From NCBI GenBank assembly GCA_009783065.1, contig WRHV01000001.1:51253-115252 (forward strand): DNA of 64,000 nucleotides, read 5' to 3'. Position 1 is the first letter of the stretch. Each line of letters starts with the position of its first letter. This document shows, piece by piece, positions 1 through 9,154 of this stretch. Below the pieces are notes generated by a model. The model saw only the letters and a list, made by a program, of their open reading frames with translations, had not been told where the DNA came from and ran no database searches. Made by a program: the position numbers and the translations under genes. The stretch comes from Betaproteobacteria bacterium. GTDB lineage: Bacteria; Pseudomonadota; Gammaproteobacteria; Burkholderiales; Burkholderiaceae.

Positions 1-10
1 CTCTCCCTTG

Positions 11-1075
11 TTATAGTACAGAATGCGCATGACCGTGTTCATGCTCGTGATCGTGATTTTCCAGGCCGGGCATACGTGCCTTGACCTCGGTGACCGGTTT
101 GGTTTTTAACCCCAGTTTTTCAAGTAGAAGGCGGTCGTCTTTTGCTTCGGAATTTTCCGTTGTCAGCAGCTTATCGCCATAAAAAATGGAATTGGCGCCA
201 GCGAGAAAACACAAAGCTTGCACGGTATCGCCCAATTCCCGTCGGCCGGCGGACATACGGACTCGTGCCTGAGGCATAACGATGCGTGCGACAGCAATCG
301 TACGGACAAATTCCAGCGGGTCCAGTGGTTCCACACCATGAAGCGGCGTGCCTTCGATCGGTACAAGATGGTTGATTGGGACAGACTCAGGATAAGGGTT
401 CAGATTGGCGAGCTGGGAAATCAGTTCGGCACGTTGACGGCGCGATTCTCCCATACCGATAATGCCGCCGCAACAGACTTTCAGTCCGGCTTTTCTGACA
501 CGCCCCAGTGTGTCGAGGCGATCCTGATACTGGTGGGTAGACGTGATGTGACTATAATGTGTGGGCGAGGTATCCAGATTGTGATTGTAATAATCCAAGC
601 CTGCTGCTTTCAGGCGTTTTGCCTGGTCTTCCTGAAGCATGCCTAAAGTGGCGCAGGTTTCAAGACCGAGTGCCTTAACAGCCCGTACGATTTCTTCATA
701 CTTTTCCATATCCCTGTCATTCGGCGAGCGGCCGGAGGCACCCATGCAAAATCGGGTAGCGCCGTTTGCCTTGGCTTCTTTTGCTGTATTAAGCACCGTT
801 TCGAGTGATAGCATCTTGCTTGCTGTCACGCTGGTATCGTGATGAACCGATTGCGAGCAATAACCGCAATCTTCAGCACAACCACCCGTTTTCAGCGAGA
901 TCAGGGAAGCCAGTTCGATATCGCCTTCCGGAAAATGGGCATGGTGGATTTCCTGCGCACGGAAGAGCAATTGATTAAACGGCAATTCAAAAAGCGCGAG
1001 CACTTCTTCTGTCGGCCAGGTTGTCACGGACGATGTGGTGGCGGGTTTTTTATGAAAAGTAACAGGTTGTGACAT
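11..1075 (-). CDS. bioB: Biotin synthase BioB
   Basis: Radical SAM enzyme that inserts sulfur into dethiobiotin, the last step of biotin synthesis, in the cytoplasm. The 354-residue protein carries the CxxxCxxC cluster motif as C66, C70 and C73 ([13 protein letters not shown]), followed by [13 protein letters not shown] and [10 protein letters not shown] segments typical of BioB. It is the last gene of a minus-strand bioA-bioD-bioB run, 27 nt after bioD. The odd part is the C-terminus, where about ten residues alternate His with Glu, Asp or Gly after the conserved core ([16 protein letters not shown]). This could bind metal but may be neutral. Family assignment is certain; the tail's role is unknown. 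Confidence 0.97.
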   Translation of the reverse strand: MSQPVTFHKKPATTSSVTTWPTEEVLALFELPFNQLLFRAQEIHHAHFPEGDIELASLISLKTGGCAEDCGYCSQSVHHDTSVTASKMLSLETVLNTAKEAKANGATRFCMGASGRSPNDRDMEKYEEIVRAVKALGLETCATLGMLQEDQAKRLKAAGLDYYNHNLDTSPTHYSHITSTHQYQDRLDTLGRVRKAGLKVCCGGIIGMGESRRQRAELISQLANLNPYPESVPINHLVPIEGTPLHGVEPLDPLEFVRTIAVARIVMPQARVRMSAGRRELGDTVQALCFLAGANSIFYGDKLLTTENSEAKDDRLLLEKLGLKTKPVTEVKARMPGLENHDHEHEHGHAHSVL

Positions 1076-1102
1076 GTTTTGATGCCCTTAATATGAGTGA
1101 AT

Positions 1103-1795
1103 CTAAAATGACGTGTAGTATGGTTGCAAAGGATTAAAATATTTCGCTGCCTCAATGAAGGAGGCATTTTTGATGTAGGGAATGGTTGCCAATCGTGGCG
1201 CCGGAATGCGGCTTTCCAGTAATGCGATATTTTCGGCATCATACCGCATTGTCGGATCAATGTGGTTAGCGACCCAGCCGGCCAGAGTCAGCTTGCGTGA
1301 CAGAACCGATTCGATTGTTAAAAGCGCATGATTGAGGCAACCCAGCCTTAACCCGACAACGACGACAACAGGAAGCCCAAATTGCACAGCCAGATCAGCC
1401 ACGTCAAAATTTTCGGAAAGGGGCACCTTAAAGCCGCCTATTCCTTCAACAAGGATCGCGTCAACCTTTTCTCGAATCTGATTATAACTGTCATTGATGC
1501 GGGTCCATTCAATAACTGTATTTTCCAAATGAGCTGCGATGTGGGGAGAGACGGCTGCTTTGAGTAAATAGGGTGTGACGAGAGTGGATGGCAGCCGGAT
1601 GCTGGAAGCACGGATAATGGCATCGGTGTCTTCATTATGCCATTCGTGGTTTTGCAGCGTGCTGCCTGCGGCAATGGGCTTCATGCCTGCGGTTATCATG
1701 CCTTGCTGGGAAAGGGTATGGATGAGAGCACAGGTCACCAGCGTTTTTCCCACGCCAGTATCGGTTCCGGTAACAAAACAGGAAAACGGCTTCAT
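1103..1795 (-). CDS. bioD: Dethiobiotin synthetase BioD
   Basis: ATP-dependent carboxylase that closes the ureido ring of 7,8-diaminopelargonate to give dethiobiotin. The 230-residue protein starts with the P-loop GTDTGVGKT (residues 10-18) and has the VEGIGGFKVPL segment and a MKPIAAG substrate loop expected of BioD. Its ATG overlaps the bioA stop by 4 nt (ATGA), indicating translational coupling. bioB follows after 27 nt. Length is normal for the family. Confidence 0.96.
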   Translation of the reverse strand: MKPFSCFVTGTDTGVGKTLVTCALIHTLSQQGMITAGMKPIAAGSTLQNHEWHNEDTDAIIRASSIRLPSTLVTPYLLKAAVSPHIAAHLENTVIEWTRINDSYNQIREKVDAILVEGIGGFKVPLSENFDVADLAVQFGLPVVVVVGLRLGCLNHALLTIESVLSRKLTLAGWVANHIDPTMRYDAENIALLESRIPAPRLATIPYIKNASFIEAAKYFNPLQPYYTSF

Positions 1796-3144
1796 GCCTG
1801 CAAAACCTTTTCAAGCGTTATCAGGGTTTTGGAAGCAAGGAATGTCATTTCTTCCTCATCCAGAATGTAAGGGGGCATCAGATAAACCGTATTACCGATC
1901 GGGCGCAGCAATAACTCATTTTCGAGTGCCGTTGTGAAAAATTGCCTTGGAAAGGATGATAGCTGTTCAGGGCTGCTCATCACGACATCAAATGCCCAGA
2001 CCATCCCGCGATGCCGGAAGTGCCGGATTTGTTCATGATGATTCAGGTGAGCCAGTTTTTGGGTCAGGATTTGCGCATGTTTCAGATTATTTTCTAGCAC
2101 CGCATCATCCTGGAAAATGTCGAGCGTAGCAAGTGCTGCGCGACAAGCCAGCGGATTGCCGGTATAAGAATGGGAATGTAAAAAGCCTCTTGCGTATTCT
2201 TCGCTGTAAAAAAGCCGGTAAATCAAATCGGTTGTCATAACCAGTGACAGTGGCAAATATCCGCCGCTGATGCCTTTGGATAGCGTCAAAAAATCAGGCC
2301 AAATGCCGGCTTGTTCGCAGGCAAAAAAAGTACCGGTTCGTCCGTATCCGACGGCAATCTCATCGGCAATCAAATGTACCTGGAACCGGTCGCACAGTGC
2401 CCGGATTTTCTTCAGATAAAGCGGATCATACATAGCAAACCCGGTTGCACACTGGATCAAAGGTTCGACAATCAATGCCGCGATGCGACCGGCTCTTTCC
2501 TCAAAGAGTTTTTCCAGGGCGTTTGCAGCGACACGGGCTATATCTTCTGCGGTTTCTCCGTTTTTGGTTTTCCTCGCGTCGGGTGACGGCACAATGTGGA
2601 CATTGCGTAAAAGCGGCGCGTAAGCATCACGGAATAGGGCGACGTCTGTGACGGACAATGCTCCCAGTGTTTCACCATGATAACTGCCTTCCAGGCAGAC
2701 AAATTCCTGTTTGTCCGGCAACCCCTGATTGCGCCAGGCGTGAAAACTCATTTTCAGCGCAATCTCTACTGCCGAAGCGCCGTCGGAAGCATAAAAACAG
2801 TGTCCAAGCGCCTGTCCTGTCAGCTCTGACAGGCGTTCAGACAGTTCAATGACCGGTTCATGGGTAAAACCGGCAAGCATGGCATGTTCCAGTTTTTCCA
2901 TCTGGTCTTTCAATGCAGCGTTGATACGCGGATTAGCATGACCGAAAAGATTCGTCCACCACGAACTGATGGCGTCAAGATAGCGTTTACCATCCTGGTC
3001 ATAAAGCCAGACGCCTTTACCGCTTGCAAGAGCGATAAGCGGAAACTGTTCATGATGCTGCATCTGGGTACAGGGATGCCAAACGCTGTTCAGACTGCGG
3101 GAAACCATCAAAGATGAAGGTGTGTTCTTTATTTTGACTGACAT
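1792..3144 (-). CDS. bioA: Adenosylmethionine-8-amino-7-oxononanoate aminotransferase BioA
   Basis: PLP-dependent class III aminotransferase that converts 7-keto-8-aminopelargonate to 7,8-diaminopelargonate using S-adenosylmethionine as amino donor. Motifs include WHPCTQM near the N-terminus, ADEIAVGYGRTG, and LSKGISGG with the PLP lysine near residue 290. The reading frame extends upstream to 3192, but that would overlap the preceding gene by 41 nt, so I chose the ATG at 3144 (450 residues, 7 nt after the upstream stop). Another ATG at 3108 is possible. In many Burkholderiales bioF lies between bioA and bioD; here bioD follows directly. Confidence 0.95.
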   Translation of the reverse strand: MSVKIKNTPSSLMVSRSLNSVWHPCTQMQHHEQFPLIALASGKGVWLYDQDGKRYLDAISSWWTNLFGHANPRINAALKDQMEKLEHAMLAGFTHEPVIELSERLSELTGQALGHCFYASDGASAVEIALKMSFHAWRNQGLPDKQEFVCLEGSYHGETLGALSVTDVALFRDAYAPLLRNVHIVPSPDARKTKNGETAEDIARVAANALEKLFEERAGRIAALIVEPLIQCATGFAMYDPLYLKKIRALCDRFQVHLIADEIAVGYGRTGTFFACEQAGIWPDFLTLSKGISGGYLPLSLVMTTDLIYRLFYSEEYARGFLHSHSYTGNPLACRAALATLDIFQDDAVLENNLKHAQILTQKLAHLNHHEQIRHFRHRGMVWAFDVVMSSPEQLSSFPRQFFTTALENELLLRPIGNTVYLMPPYILDEEEMTFLASKTLITLEKVLQA

Positions 3145-3151
3145 GAAAGTG

Positions 3152-3544
3152 TTACTTGCTGAATGTGCCGTCCAGATAATACCATTGCCCATCCTCTTTT
3201 AAAAAGCGGCTGGTTTCATGCATTTTTTGGGCTCGGCCATTTACTTTGCAGTGTGCGATAAATTCTACCAGACCATCTTGAGCGGTTTCTTCATGACGAA
3301 TGATTTGCAGGCGGAGCCATTTTAGAGAGGTATCAGCTGTAATGTCGCCTTCTGGTCTGGAACTGGGATACCAGGTGTGTTTGAGATACCGGTCATCACG
3401 GAAGGTATAGGCTGTATATCTTGAGCGCATCAGTTCCAGCGACGTTTGGGGGATTTTCTGTCCGGAGAGAAAGCGATTACAACACAGATCAAATGCCAAT
3501 CCACTTCCACAAGGACAACGGTTTGTCTTGGTGGTGTTTCTCAT
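3152..3544 (-). CDS. YchJ-like UPF0225/SEC-C motif protein
   Basis: Small 130-residue protein of the YchJ (UPF0225) family, of unknown function. The N-terminal CPCGSGLAFDLCC is the zinc-binding SEC-C type motif that gives the family its name, followed by MRSRYTAY and a C-terminal NTF2-like part ending WYYLDGTF. It sits between dadA (23 nt upstream) and bioA (7 nt downstream) on the same strand, so it is probably co-transcribed with the biotin genes. Nothing here shows a role in biotin synthesis. Confidence 0.85.
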   Translation of the reverse strand: MRNTTKTNRCPCGSGLAFDLCCNRFLSGQKIPQTSLELMRSRYTAYTFRDDRYLKHTWYPSSRPEGDITADTSLKWLRLQIIRHEETAQDGLVEFIAHCKVNGRAQKMHETSRFLKEDGQWYYLDGTFSK

Positions 3545-3567
3545 GATTGCTTACGGTTGCTGCCGGG

Positions 3568-4845
3568 TCAGTCCCGTCCCATGCCGGTAAAATTGAAATT
3601 GATCTCCGGCTGACGGCCGGAAATAATATCGGCAATCGCTCGGCCGGAACCGCAACCCATTGTCCATCCCAGCGTGCCGTGACCCGTATTCAAAAAAAGG
3701 TTACTGTACTTGGTTTTGCCAATGTAAGGAATGTTAGAAGGCGTCATTGGACGCAAGCCGCTCCAGAAATGAGGTTGGCTATAGTCGCAGGCTTCAGGAA
3801 ACAATTCTTGCGTGCGCCGTGTCAGGGCCTCGCATCTTGTCATATTGAGTTCACGCCCGTATCCATTTATTTCTGCTGTGCCGCCAACACGTAATCTGTT
3901 ACCCAGTTTGGCGAAGACCAGTTTATATTCTGCATCGATCAGGGAGACGGAAGGCGCGGCATCCTGGTTGAGTATCGGATAGGTTGCAGAATAACCCTTT
4001 GCGGGATAAATCATCAGCTTGATGCCCAGCGGCTTGAGGAAAGGGGCGGAAAAGCTGCCCATTGCGATCACGAAGGCGTCAGCCTTTAGAATTTCATATT
4101 CACCGGTTGAATTGATGATTTCCACACCGGTTATTCTGGCGGTCGCTCCGGCGCCTTCCGTCAGGAGACGGACCCCCGTTGTGTTAAAGCGGAATTCAAC
4201 GCCTCTTTCGGCCGCTTTTTTTGCCAGTCCGATCGTAAATGCACGTGAATCGCCATGTTCATCTCCTGGCGTATAATCTCCTCCCACCAGTTTGTCCTTA
4301 ATGGATGCCAGCGCCGGTTCAATACGAACAACTTCTTCAACATCGATCGAATTGCGGGGGCATCCCAGTGATGTCATCAGTTGCGCTCCCGGTTTGGATG
4401 CTTCGAACTCATCCTTGTCGGTATAAAAATGCATGATGCCTCTCGTCAGATAATCATATTCAATATGGATTTCTGCTCTTAAGGCACGCAACGTACGCAA
4501 ACTGAAGTCTGCCACAGCCAGACACTGCCTGATGTTATAGGCCGTCTTGCCGGGAGTGCACTGGCGCAGAAAATTTGCCCCCCACTCCCATTGCAGTTTT
4601 TCGGCACGAAAGCGGTAAAGTAAAGGCGCATCTTCCTTACCCAGCCATTTCAGGATTTTTTTGGGGGCAGACGGGTTGGCCCAGGGTTCCGAATGAGAAA
4701 CGGATATTTGGCATCCATTGGCAAAGGTGGTTTCCTGGGCTGGACCTGGCTGACGTTCAATTACGGTAACGTCGTGGCCTTCCTGTCGTATAAACCAAGC
4801 TGAAGCAGTACCGACAATTCCTGAACCCAATATAATAACTTTCAC
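3568..4845 (-). CDS. dadA: D-amino acid dehydrogenase small subunit DadA
   Basis: FAD-dependent membrane-associated dehydrogenase that oxidatively deaminates D-amino acids, chiefly D-alanine. The N-terminus VKVIILGSGIVGTASAWF is the dinucleotide-binding GxGxxG fold, and the C-terminus has NTGHGTLGWTMGCGSGRA, typical of DadA. The frame is open to an ATG at 4881, but I chose the GTG at 4845 because it gives the standard family start (MKVIILGSG) and is preceded by a strong GGGGGA ribosome site 5 nt away. This gives 425 residues. It is probably the first gene of a dadA-ychJ-bioADB transcript, though a separate bio promoter cannot be excluded. Confidence 0.93.
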   Translation of the reverse strand: MKVIILGSGIVGTASAWFIRQEGHDVTVIERQPGPAQETTFANGCQISVSHSEPWANPSAPKKILKWLGKEDAPLLYRFRAEKLQWEWGANFLRQCTPGKTAYNIRQCLAVADFSLRTLRALRAEIHIEYDYLTRGIMHFYTDKDEFEASKPGAQLMTSLGCPRNSIDVEEVVRIEPALASIKDKLVGGDYTPGDEHGDSRAFTIGLAKKAAERGVEFRFNTTGVRLLTEGAGATARITGVEIINSTGEYEILKADAFVIAMGSFSAPFLKPLGIKLMIYPAKGYSATYPILNQDAAPSVSLIDAEYKLVFAKLGNRLRVGGTAEINGYGRELNMTRCEALTRRTQELFPEACDYSQPHFWSGLRPMTPSNIPYIGKTKYSNLFLNTGHGTLGWTMGCGSGRAIADIISGRQPEINFNFTGMGRD

Positions 4846-4908
4846 GTATCCCCCATTGGACGTAGCAAACCTGTTATTCAAACACGTTAAACAAAACGCT
4901 TATCCTAG

Positions 4909-5370
4909 TCATATTTCAGGTGAGAAAGGGTATTTCCGGCTATGGCTCCCTTTTTTTAAACGCTGCAGTTCGGCAGAAATGGTATTCGTTACGATGACTT
5001 CCAGTGTCTTATGCATATCATGCTTGATTTCTTCGGCAAGCATCATTGCCATTTGTTCCAGTATGGACGAAACATGTTGTGAAATATTGTTGTCGAGTAC
5101 AAAGTTTAAACGTTCTATTACCTGCTTGCGGATGCGCCCGGTCAAACGTTCTTCAAGTTCATCCCAGGGTAATGTATCCAACGCTGCCGCTACGGACGTA
5201 GCTGGCTTGATTGAAGCCGGGGCCGGTTTTTTTTCCGGAGATTGCAAAATATCAGTCAATACGGGAATCTTCGGGTTTTTCACAAATTTATTCATCTGTG
5301 CAGCCTTGATTTTTTCTGTCAGGACAGGTGGTGTCGGTACGGTGAAGATGACGCGTTTTTTGTTTCTCAC
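4909..5370 (-). CDS. DUF2486-like protein downstream of holC
   Basis: Protein of 153 residues with a variable basic, proline-rich N-terminus, an NPKIPVLTDIL segment typical of the DUF2486 family of betaproteobacteria, and a helical C-terminal half (about residues 65-140) that looks amphipathic or coiled-coil. No catalytic motif is visible. Its ATG overlaps the holC stop (4 nt). Function is unknown. The family name is from memory and moderately certain. Confidence 0.7.
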   Translation of the reverse strand: MRNKKRVIFTVPTPPVLTEKIKAAQMNKFVKNPKIPVLTDILQSPEKKPAPASIKPATSVAAALDTLPWDELEERLTGRIRKQVIERLNFVLDNNISQHVSSILEQMAMMLAEEIKHDMHKTLEVIVTNTISAELQRLKKGSHSRKYPFSPEI

Positions 5371-5792
5371 CTGGCAGCCTCATGATGTAAAGTGTATCCC
5401 CGTTGCCGGTAATGCGCATAGCGTTGACGACCGTTTTCCCTATCGGCCTGGTCGGTCGAGATAATTTCGAGCAACCGTTCAAACTGGGCAAAACAAGATG
5501 GAATGGTATCGGACAGATTAACGAGAATCTGATGGTGAGGCAATGGAGCCGTATCGCTGTCTGTCAGGATAACCGGTGAATGGCATGCCTTAGGGTCATT
5601 TGCCGTGACATGCGGCAGAAAATCCTGGTCTGAAAAGGTCCACAACGCTTCATCCAACCGGGCCAGTTGCGTCTTGTCTTGGACAAACAGAACAATTTTG
5701 GATGTCGGCGATAGAGAAAGTGCTTTTCGTACCCAGCGGCAGGTATAAGAGATCTTGTCTGCAATATCAGTACGAAATTCGATTCTTGTCAT
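5367..5792 (-). CDS. holC: DNA polymerase III chi subunit HolC
   Basis: Chi subunit of the DNA polymerase III clamp loader, which links it to single-strand binding protein. The 141-residue protein shows the usual order: TRIEFRTDIADKISYTCRWVRKAL, a KIVLFVQDKTQLARLDEALWTF block, then FLPHV and a PVILT segment, with length normal for HolC. It overlaps the DUF2486 gene downstream by 4 nt. In many relatives pepA lies upstream of holC; here the upstream neighbour is prlC. Confidence 0.88.
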   Translation of the reverse strand: MTRIEFRTDIADKISYTCRWVRKALSLSPTSKIVLFVQDKTQLARLDEALWTFSDQDFLPHVTANDPKACHSPVILTDSDTAPLPHHQILVNLSDTIPSCFAQFERLLEIISTDQADRENGRQRYAHYRQRGYTLHHEAAR

Positions 5793-5854
5793 TTCGGTTA
5801 TCGGGTAAAAACATGCTTTATTAAGTTTAGCTGAAAAACCGGGATGATGGCAGA

Positions 5855-7921
5855 TTATCTTGCCGTATTGACCAGCCCATTGTGTCTCAAGAGAGCGTCA
5901 ATTGAGGGTTTTCTTCCACGGAAGGCTTTAAAGGATTCCATTGCCGAACGTGATCCGCCAACGGCCAGGATTTCCTCAAGCAGCCTGCTGCCCATAGCTG
6001 GTGAAATCATGCTGGTCCCATCAGATTGGGCTTCCTCAAATGCGCTATAGGCATCGGCAGACAGGACTTCTGCCCATTTATAGCTATAATAGCCAGCCGC
6101 GTAACCGCCTGCGAAAATATGATTAAATGAATGCAGGAAACGGTTGAATTCGGGCGGAATAACAACCGCAAAGCGTTGCCTGATTTCATCTAACATATCC
6201 TGAATGGTTTTGTCGCCATCCGGGTCAAAATCATAATGAAGGTGCATGTCGGCCAGGGAGAATTCGATTTGTCTGAGTATTTGCAGGCCGGACTGGAAAT
6301 TTTTGGCGGCAAGCATCTTATCAAAGAGTTTACGTGGCAGAGGCTTGCCGGTGACTTCGTGAGCCGTCATGTGTTTGAGAACATCCCATTCCCAGCAGAA
6401 GTTTTCCATAAACTGAGAGGGCAGCTCAACGGCATCCCATTCCACGCCGGCAATACCGGATACGCTCAATTCATCCATTTGGGTTAGCAGGTGGTGCAGC
6501 CCGTGGCCGAATTCATGAAAAAGCGTTATCACTTCACTATGGGTGAAATAGGCGGGGTGCAGCTTACCGTCTTTTTCTGCCGGTTCAGTAAAGTTGCAGG
6601 TAAGGTAAGTTACCGGGGTTTGAATGCCTGCCTTGGTCTGGCGGCGGCTCCTCGCATCATCCATCCAGGCGCCGCCGCGCTTGCCGGGGCGGGCATAAAG
6701 GTCTAGATAAAACTGGCCAATCAAACTGCCGTTTTTTTCGACTCGGTAAAATGTAACATCTTTATGCCAAACCGGTGCTGTATCCGGCCGAATCGTTACA
6801 TTGAAAAGAGACTGTATCAGCTTAAACAAGCCTTCGATAACATGATGTTCAGGAAAATATTGTTTGACCTCCTGTTCAGAGAAGGCATAGTGTTTTTCCC
6901 GCAGTTTTTCTGATGCATAAGCCATATCCCATGCGCGAACATCATCAATATTCAATTCTTCCCGAGCGAAAGCGCGCAATTCTTCCATGTCGCGTTCGGC
7001 AAACGGCTTTGCACGCGTAGCCAGATCCTCAAGGAATGAAATCACTTCGTCCGGCGTCTGCGCCATTTTAGGAACCAGGGAGACTTCGGCATAGTTACTG
7101 TAGCCGAGAAGGTCGGCTTCTTCGCGACGGAGCCTCAGCAGCTCGAGAATATGGTTTGAATTGTTCCATTCCGGTTTGGCCCCTAATTCGGAAGCCCGGG
7201 TGACATAGGCGCGGTACAGCGTTTCACGCAGTTCCCGATTGTCTGCAAATTGCATGACAGGGTAATAAGAAGGGAAGTGCAGCGTGAATTTGTAGCCGGT
7301 TTTCCCATCCCGTTGCGCCGCAGATAGGGCCGCATGCTTCGCATCGTCAGGCAAGCCTGAGAGCGTATTTTCATTTTCGATGTAAAGGGAAAATTCATTG
7401 GTGGCGTCGAGCACGTTTTCAGAAAAGCGTGTCGAAATGGCAGCCATTTTTTCTTGGATTTCAGCAAAGCGCGGTTTTTTGTTTTCCGGCAATTCGGCGC
7501 CGCCAAGACGAAAATCACGGAGCGCGTTTTCAATGATTTTTTTCCTGGCGGTAGAAAACTTTGCAAAATCAGTATGGTTATGGAGTTGCTTATATTTTTC
7601 AAATATAGCCAGATTTTGCGAGAGAGAAGTCCAGAATTCCGTGATTTTAGGCAGGTTTTCATTATACGCTGCCCGCAACTCAGGTGTATCCACAACGGCG
7701 TTCATGTGCCGCACCACACCCCATGCGCGACTGAGCTTTTCGGTTGCATCTTCGAGAGGAACGATAAAGTGATCCCAGTCTATGTCGATGACGGACGTTT
7801 CCAACTGTGCGACCACAGTACGGCATTTAGCCAGCAATTCATCCACTGCTGGTGTGACATGTTCCGGTGTGATGGCGTCAAAGCGGGGCAGGCCGTCAAA
7901 AACAAGTAAAGGGTTTTGCAT
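5855..7921 (-). CDS. prlC: Oligopeptidase A (M3 metallopeptidase)
   Basis: Cytoplasmic zinc metallopeptidase of the M3 (thimet oligopeptidase) family that cleaves small peptides, including signal peptide fragments. The 688-residue protein starts NPLLVFDGLPRFDAI and carries HEFGHGLHHLL, the HExxH zinc motif, about two thirds along, followed by a family-typical ELPSQFMENF segment. It lies 74 nt after folD with an intercistronic hairpin between them. Full length, nothing missing. Confidence 0.95.
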   Translation of the reverse strand: MQNPLLVFDGLPRFDAITPEHVTPAVDELLAKCRTVVAQLETSVIDIDWDHFIVPLEDATEKLSRAWGVVRHMNAVVDTPELRAAYNENLPKITEFWTSLSQNLAIFEKYKQLHNHTDFAKFSTARKKIIENALRDFRLGGAELPENKKPRFAEIQEKMAAISTRFSENVLDATNEFSLYIENENTLSGLPDDAKHAALSAAQRDGKTGYKFTLHFPSYYPVMQFADNRELRETLYRAYVTRASELGAKPEWNNSNHILELLRLRREEADLLGYSNYAEVSLVPKMAQTPDEVISFLEDLATRAKPFAERDMEELRAFAREELNIDDVRAWDMAYASEKLREKHYAFSEQEVKQYFPEHHVIEGLFKLIQSLFNVTIRPDTAPVWHKDVTFYRVEKNGSLIGQFYLDLYARPGKRGGAWMDDARSRRQTKAGIQTPVTYLTCNFTEPAEKDGKLHPAYFTHSEVITLFHEFGHGLHHLLTQMDELSVSGIAGVEWDAVELPSQFMENFCWEWDVLKHMTAHEVTGKPLPRKLFDKMLAAKNFQSGLQILRQIEFSLADMHLHYDFDPDGDKTIQDMLDEIRQRFAVVIPPEFNRFLHSFNHIFAGGYAAGYYSYKWAEVLSADAYSAFEEAQSDGTSMISPAMGSRLLEEILAVGGSRSAMESFKAFRGRKPSIDALLRHNGLVNTAR

Positions 7922-7956
7922 GACGTCTCCAGCAAAAATTCAATTAAAAAGGAACA

Positions 7957-7974
7957 GGCGCGTTTTTACGCGCC
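7957..7974. terminator. Hairpin between folD and prlC
   Basis: Perfect 7-bp inverted repeat, GGCGCGT / ACGCGCC, with a four-base loop in the 74-nt folD-prlC gap. On the minus strand, where both genes are transcribed, it is followed by TGTTCC and then a five-T run, so it is a weak terminator at best. It may reduce readthrough or protect the folD mRNA end. Confidence 0.5.
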
Positions 7975-7995
7975 TTTTACAGCAGGAAATTGGAC

Positions 7996-8868
7996 TTATT
8001 TTTTTCCTTGAAGTTTCTCCTGCAATTTTTTTTCTGCTGCTTCAATGGTGTTGACCATGAGCATGGTAATCGTCATGGGACCGACACCGCCCGGTACTGG
8101 AGAAATATAGCCGGCGACTTCTTTCGCATTGGGGAAATCAACATCGCTCCACAACTTGCCGTTCTCATCACGTTCCACGCCCACATCAATTACGACGGCG
8201 CCAGGTTTGATCATGTCGGCCCGGATGATGTTGCGCTGGCCGGTGGCGGCAATCAGAATATCGGCCAGTTTGGTGTGGTGAGCCAGGTCGCGGGTTTTGG
8301 AGTTACAGATCGTGATGGTGGCGCCGGCCTGTAGAAGCATCATGGCCATCGGTTTACCGACGATATTGGATGCACCGACGATAACGGCATGGGCTCCTGT
8401 GATTGGAAAATGGATGGATTCCAGCATTTTCATAACACCATACGGCGTGCAGGGACGAATCTGAGGGCGTCCCGTCATGAGCATGCCGGCGTTGATGACG
8501 TTAAAACAGTCAACATCTTTTTCAGGCTTGATGGCTGCGATGACCTTATGCGTGTCAATATGTTTAGGAAGAGGCAACTGGACCAGGATGCCGTGTATGG
8601 CAGGGTCTTCATTTAAAGCATGGATTCTGTCCAGAAGTGCTGCTTCACTGAAATCGGCGTCATATCTTTCAAGAATGGAATAGATGCCCAGGGCTTTGGA
8701 TGCTTTTTCCTTGTTCATCACATAAACCATGGAAGCGGCGCTGTCGCCAACTAAAATGACGGCGAGTCCCGGTGTTTCGCCTTGTTCGGTCAGTTTGGCT
8801 GCACGGGCAGCAATATCGGCACGTATATCCTGCGCCAGCAGGTTTCCATTAATTATTTCGGCAGTCAT
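7996..8868 (-). CDS. folD: FolD methylenetetrahydrofolate dehydrogenase/cyclohydrolase
   Basis: Bifunctional enzyme interconverting 5,10-methylene-, 5,10-methenyl- and 10-formyltetrahydrofolate in one-carbon metabolism. The 290-residue sequence has [14 protein letters not shown] (catalytic Lys region), [13 protein letters not shown], and the NADP-binding [18 protein letters not shown], all diagnostic of FolD. It is transcribed away from aceE. The 286-bp shared upstream region (8869-9154) is AT-rich and must hold both promoters, but I could not single out convincing promoter hexamers there. Confidence 0.96.
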   Translation of the reverse strand: MTAEIINGNLLAQDIRADIAARAAKLTEQGETPGLAVILVGDSAASMVYVMNKEKASKALGIYSILERYDADFSEAALLDRIHALNEDPAIHGILVQLPLPKHIDTHKVIAAIKPEKDVDCFNVINAGMLMTGRPQIRPCTPYGVMKMLESIHFPITGAHAVIVGASNIVGKPMAMMLLQAGATITICNSKTRDLAHHTKLADILIAATGQRNIIRADMIKPGAVVIDVGVERDENGKLWSDVDFPNAKEVAGYISPVPGGVGPMTITMLMVNTIEAAEKKLQEKLQGKK

Positions 8869-9154
8869 ATTGTTTGATAAAAGAAAAACTGTTAAAACAA
8901 AATATCGAATTATATTGTTTGTGAAGGTTAATCTGTAAAGATCAGATAAAAAAATCCAAGATTATTAGTAAAAGCGATTATTTTCTCACAAAATGAGGAA
9001 ATGGATTAGCGGAAATAACCTTCCCAGGATAGGGATATGATGATTCATTGCGATGCTGTTTTTAGGAAGGCGGCTGGCAAAAGGAAGTCGCCATCATTCA
9101 AGGGAATGTTTCTGGAACGAAGCTTATTTCAGGACGCGTTATTGAAAGGTTGAT

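Noticed and set aside
4019..4276. Plus-strand frames opposite dadA, fmt, trpE and other genes
   Set aside because: They lie within well-supported genes on the other strand, with no homology signal of their own.
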